NCBI GenBank assembly: GCA_030640765.1
Contig: DAOWIT010000097.1
Span: 1-7,723, forward strand
From: Candidatus Latescibacterota bacterium
Lineage (GTDB): Bacteria > Latescibacterota > MVCY01
Direction of reading: 5' to 3'
DNA: 7,723 nt
Positions 6,831 through 7,723 of this stretch are shown here, in pieces (the first letter of the stretch is position 1; each line of letters begins with the position of its first letter). The notes under the pieces were generated by a model. That model was not told where the DNA came from. It searched no databases and saw only the letters and a program-made list of their open reading frames with translations. A program made the translations under genes and the position numbers.

Positions 6831-7157
6831 ATGTGGATTCTGCGATGGGTGCTTTTTGCACTGCTTCTAATTGTGGTGGTTATGTTTGCCAGCCAGAATG
6901 CTGCTACGACCGTTGTCATCCAATTCTTGAAATGGCATAGCCAGTCTTCGATACTGGCAGTGATCGGAATCTCTTTTGTGGCCGGGCTGGCGGTCTGGTT
7001 CCTGTTCTCTGTATTTCGCATACTCCAGTATCGTTCTCAGATGAGAGCCTACCAACAAGAGAACAAAAAACTCAAGGAAGAGCTGACCTCTCTGAAGATC
7101 TCTGGCTCGACGTCCCCTGCTGGCGAAGGCTCCGACTCCGGGGCAACGAATCCTTGA
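6831..7157 (+). CDS. LapA-domain (DUF1049) small inner-membrane protein
   Basis: The predicted 108-aa protein has two hydrophobic helices (about residues 3-20 and 41-63) joined by a short polar loop, then a charged, coiled-coil-prone stretch (about 66-90) and a Ser/Gly-rich end. The FASQN motif (19-23) at the end of helix 1, followed by a short beta-like TTVVIQF segment, is the usual pattern of the LapA domain. In E. coli LapA works with LapB/YciM to control LpxC turnover and LPS supply. Whether this protein does so is not shown, as no lapB-like gene is visible here, so I give no symbol. The start is well supported by AAGGAGGT (6817-6824), 6 nt before the ATG. A 203-nt gap with a candidate promoter suggests its own transcription unit. 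Confidence 0.8.
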   Translation: MWILRWVLFALLLIVVVMFASQNAATTVVIQFLKWHSQSSILAVIGISFVAGLAVWFLFSVFRILQYRSQMRAYQQENKKLKEELTSLKISGSTSPAGEGSDSGATNP

Positions 7158-7173
7158 CCGGGATGTTCAGAGC

Positions 7174-7246
7174 ACTGGTTGATTGGTTAATTGGTGACTG
7201 GTTAATTGATGCCTGCTTAACTACTGGGTGGTGACTGGTGAAATTC
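7174..7246. repeat. Degenerate 15-bp tandem repeats
   Basis: TGATTGGTTAATTGG (7180-7194) and TGACTGGTTAATTGA (7195-7209) are adjacent and share 13 of 15 bases. The next unit in phase (7210-7224) matches 10 of 15, and TGACTGGTGAAATTC (7232-7246) matches 11 of 15. The block starts soon after the LapA-like gene's stop and shows no sign of coding. Confidence 0.5.
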
Positions 7247-7280
7247 TGTGGAGAGGTACCGGAATCCACCCTTATAGGCT

Positions 7281-7538
7281 GTTGCAACCAAAGCTCGATG
7301 TTGATGTTATCATCCACATCAACCGTAACAACCCATAGACACAACTGAGTAGAGGACAATTGCCTGGGACGCTTTGATGAAAAATAATGTCTGGCAATGG
7401 AATGTTCTTAATTGACCTCTTGACCATCAGAGATCTACTCATTTGTGTTCAGCTCAGTCTTAGTTGTGATAAGCTCTCATCGGCTTGCTGATCATATCCT
7501 TGTGGATGATAACATCCACAGAGAGCTTGTGTTTGAAC
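7281..7538. repeat. 258-bp non-coding segment bounded by 38-nt imperfect inverted repeats
   Basis: Bases 7281-7318 match the reverse complement of 7501-7538 at 31 of 38 positions, including a perfect 16-nt core GATGTTATCATCCACA (7303-7318 against 7501-7516). A second, inner inverted pair lies inside: ACACAACTGAGTAGA (7340-7354) matches the reverse complement of a stretch near 7434-7448 at 14 of 15. Matching ends outside 7281 and 7538. I see no ORF, no transposase and no clear target-site duplication. A MITE-like element or a structured RNA or regulatory region are both possible. Confidence 0.5.
7447..7538 (+). other. Nested stem-loop region, possible structured RNA
   Basis: Three stems nest in order: GTTCA (7447-7451) with TGAAC (7534-7538); AAGCTCTC (7471-7478) with GAGAGCTT (7521-7528); and TGTGGATG (7501-7508) with CATCCACA (7513-7520) around ATAA. 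The middle and inner stems abut on the 3' side, giving continuous pairing there. It lies 100 nt before the last gene's ATG, so it could be that gene's leader. No known riboswitch or ncRNA family is recognised. Confidence 0.35.
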
Positions 7539-7637
7539 AAAAAAAGTCCCAAAGTAAGGAAACTGAGCAGGGAAAAGTATAAGAAAACTGTCGTCTGCGA
7601 CTACTTTCCGATTGAGCATCAGGAGAAGGTAAAATCG

Positions 7638-7723
7638 ATGAACTTCAAGAGTACCAGCATCTTTCTGCTGTTTCCCATTTTCTCTTTTCTATTTTCTACC
7701 TTTTTCCCCTTGCGAACTGACGG
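7638..7723 (+). CDS. Start of an exported or membrane protein, cut by window end
   Basis: Only 28 codons are present. The ATG at 7638 is preceded by AGGAGAAGGT (7621-7630), a good purine-rich ribosome binding site. The peptide begins MNFKSTSIFLLFPIFSFLFS: a short N-terminus with one Lys, then about 18 hydrophobic residues rich in Phe and Leu, followed by TFFPLRTDG. This is the shape of a Sec signal peptide or a first transmembrane helix. No cysteine lipobox is seen in the available part. The function cannot be told from this fragment. Confidence 0.6.
   Translation, partial: MNFKSTSIFLLFPIFSFLFSTFFPLRTD

Noticed and set aside
7072..7359. A 95-codon minus-strand ORF across the LapA-like gene's 3' end and the following spacer
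   Set aside because: Its sequence includes translated 15-bp repeats (SINQSPINQS), it overlaps a well-supported gene, and it resembles no family.
7540..7637. Promoter for the last gene using TATAAG at 7578-7583
   Set aside because: No acceptable -35 lies 16-18 nt upstream, so support is a single hexamer.
7158..7637. CRISPR array or tRNA gene in the long gap
   Set aside because: There is no regularly spaced direct repeat of 24-40 nt, and I see no cloverleaf pattern or T-loop consensus.

Overview
The window looks like a chromosomal housekeeping segment from a Gram-negative-type bacterium of uncertain phylum. It has a six-domain ribosomal protein S1, the MEP isoprenoid enzyme IspH, a LapA-like inner-membrane protein and a probable secreted protein. 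The order plsC-ispH-rpsA is a known conserved neighbourhood, usually preceded by cmk. Intergenic DNA is rich in decayed palindromes, which I associate with genomes of uncultured candidate phyla. I cannot name the taxon from sequence alone. All genes are on the plus strand.

Layout. Bases 2-658 are a 5'-truncated plsC acyltransferase, followed by a hairpin plus T-run terminator (712-734) and a decayed palindromic stretch (671-820). Bases 863-6627 are a probable operon: ispH, rpsA (S1, with a long charged tail built from a duplicated block), mtaB (TTG start one base after the rpsA stop) and miaB. An 8-bp hairpin sits in the rpsA leader. After miaB comes a 168-bp segment bounded by 18-nt inverted repeats; it contains REP-like palindromes and a possible promoter. 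It is followed by a small LapA-domain gene (6831-7157). Bases 7158-7637 (480 nt) have no convincing gene. They hold degenerate 15-bp repeats and a 258-bp segment bounded by 38-nt imperfect inverted repeats with strong nested secondary structure. The window ends in the signal-peptide start of a truncated gene (7638 onward).

How the genes relate. rpsA, mtaB and miaB all serve translation: S1 recruits mRNA to the 30S subunit, while MtaB and MiaB put methylthio groups on A37 of two different tRNA classes. IspH, MtaB and MiaB are all Fe-S enzymes. IspH makes the dimethylallyl diphosphate whose prenyl group forms the i6A that MiaB then modifies, so the operon links isoprenoid supply, tRNA A37 modification and ribosome function. 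plsC and the LapA-like protein belong to envelope biology.

The coding genes are ordinary families. The least explained parts are the two inverted-repeat-bounded segments on either side of the LapA-like gene and the duplicated S1 tail. I found no CRISPR array, tRNA, rRNA, transposase or defence system.
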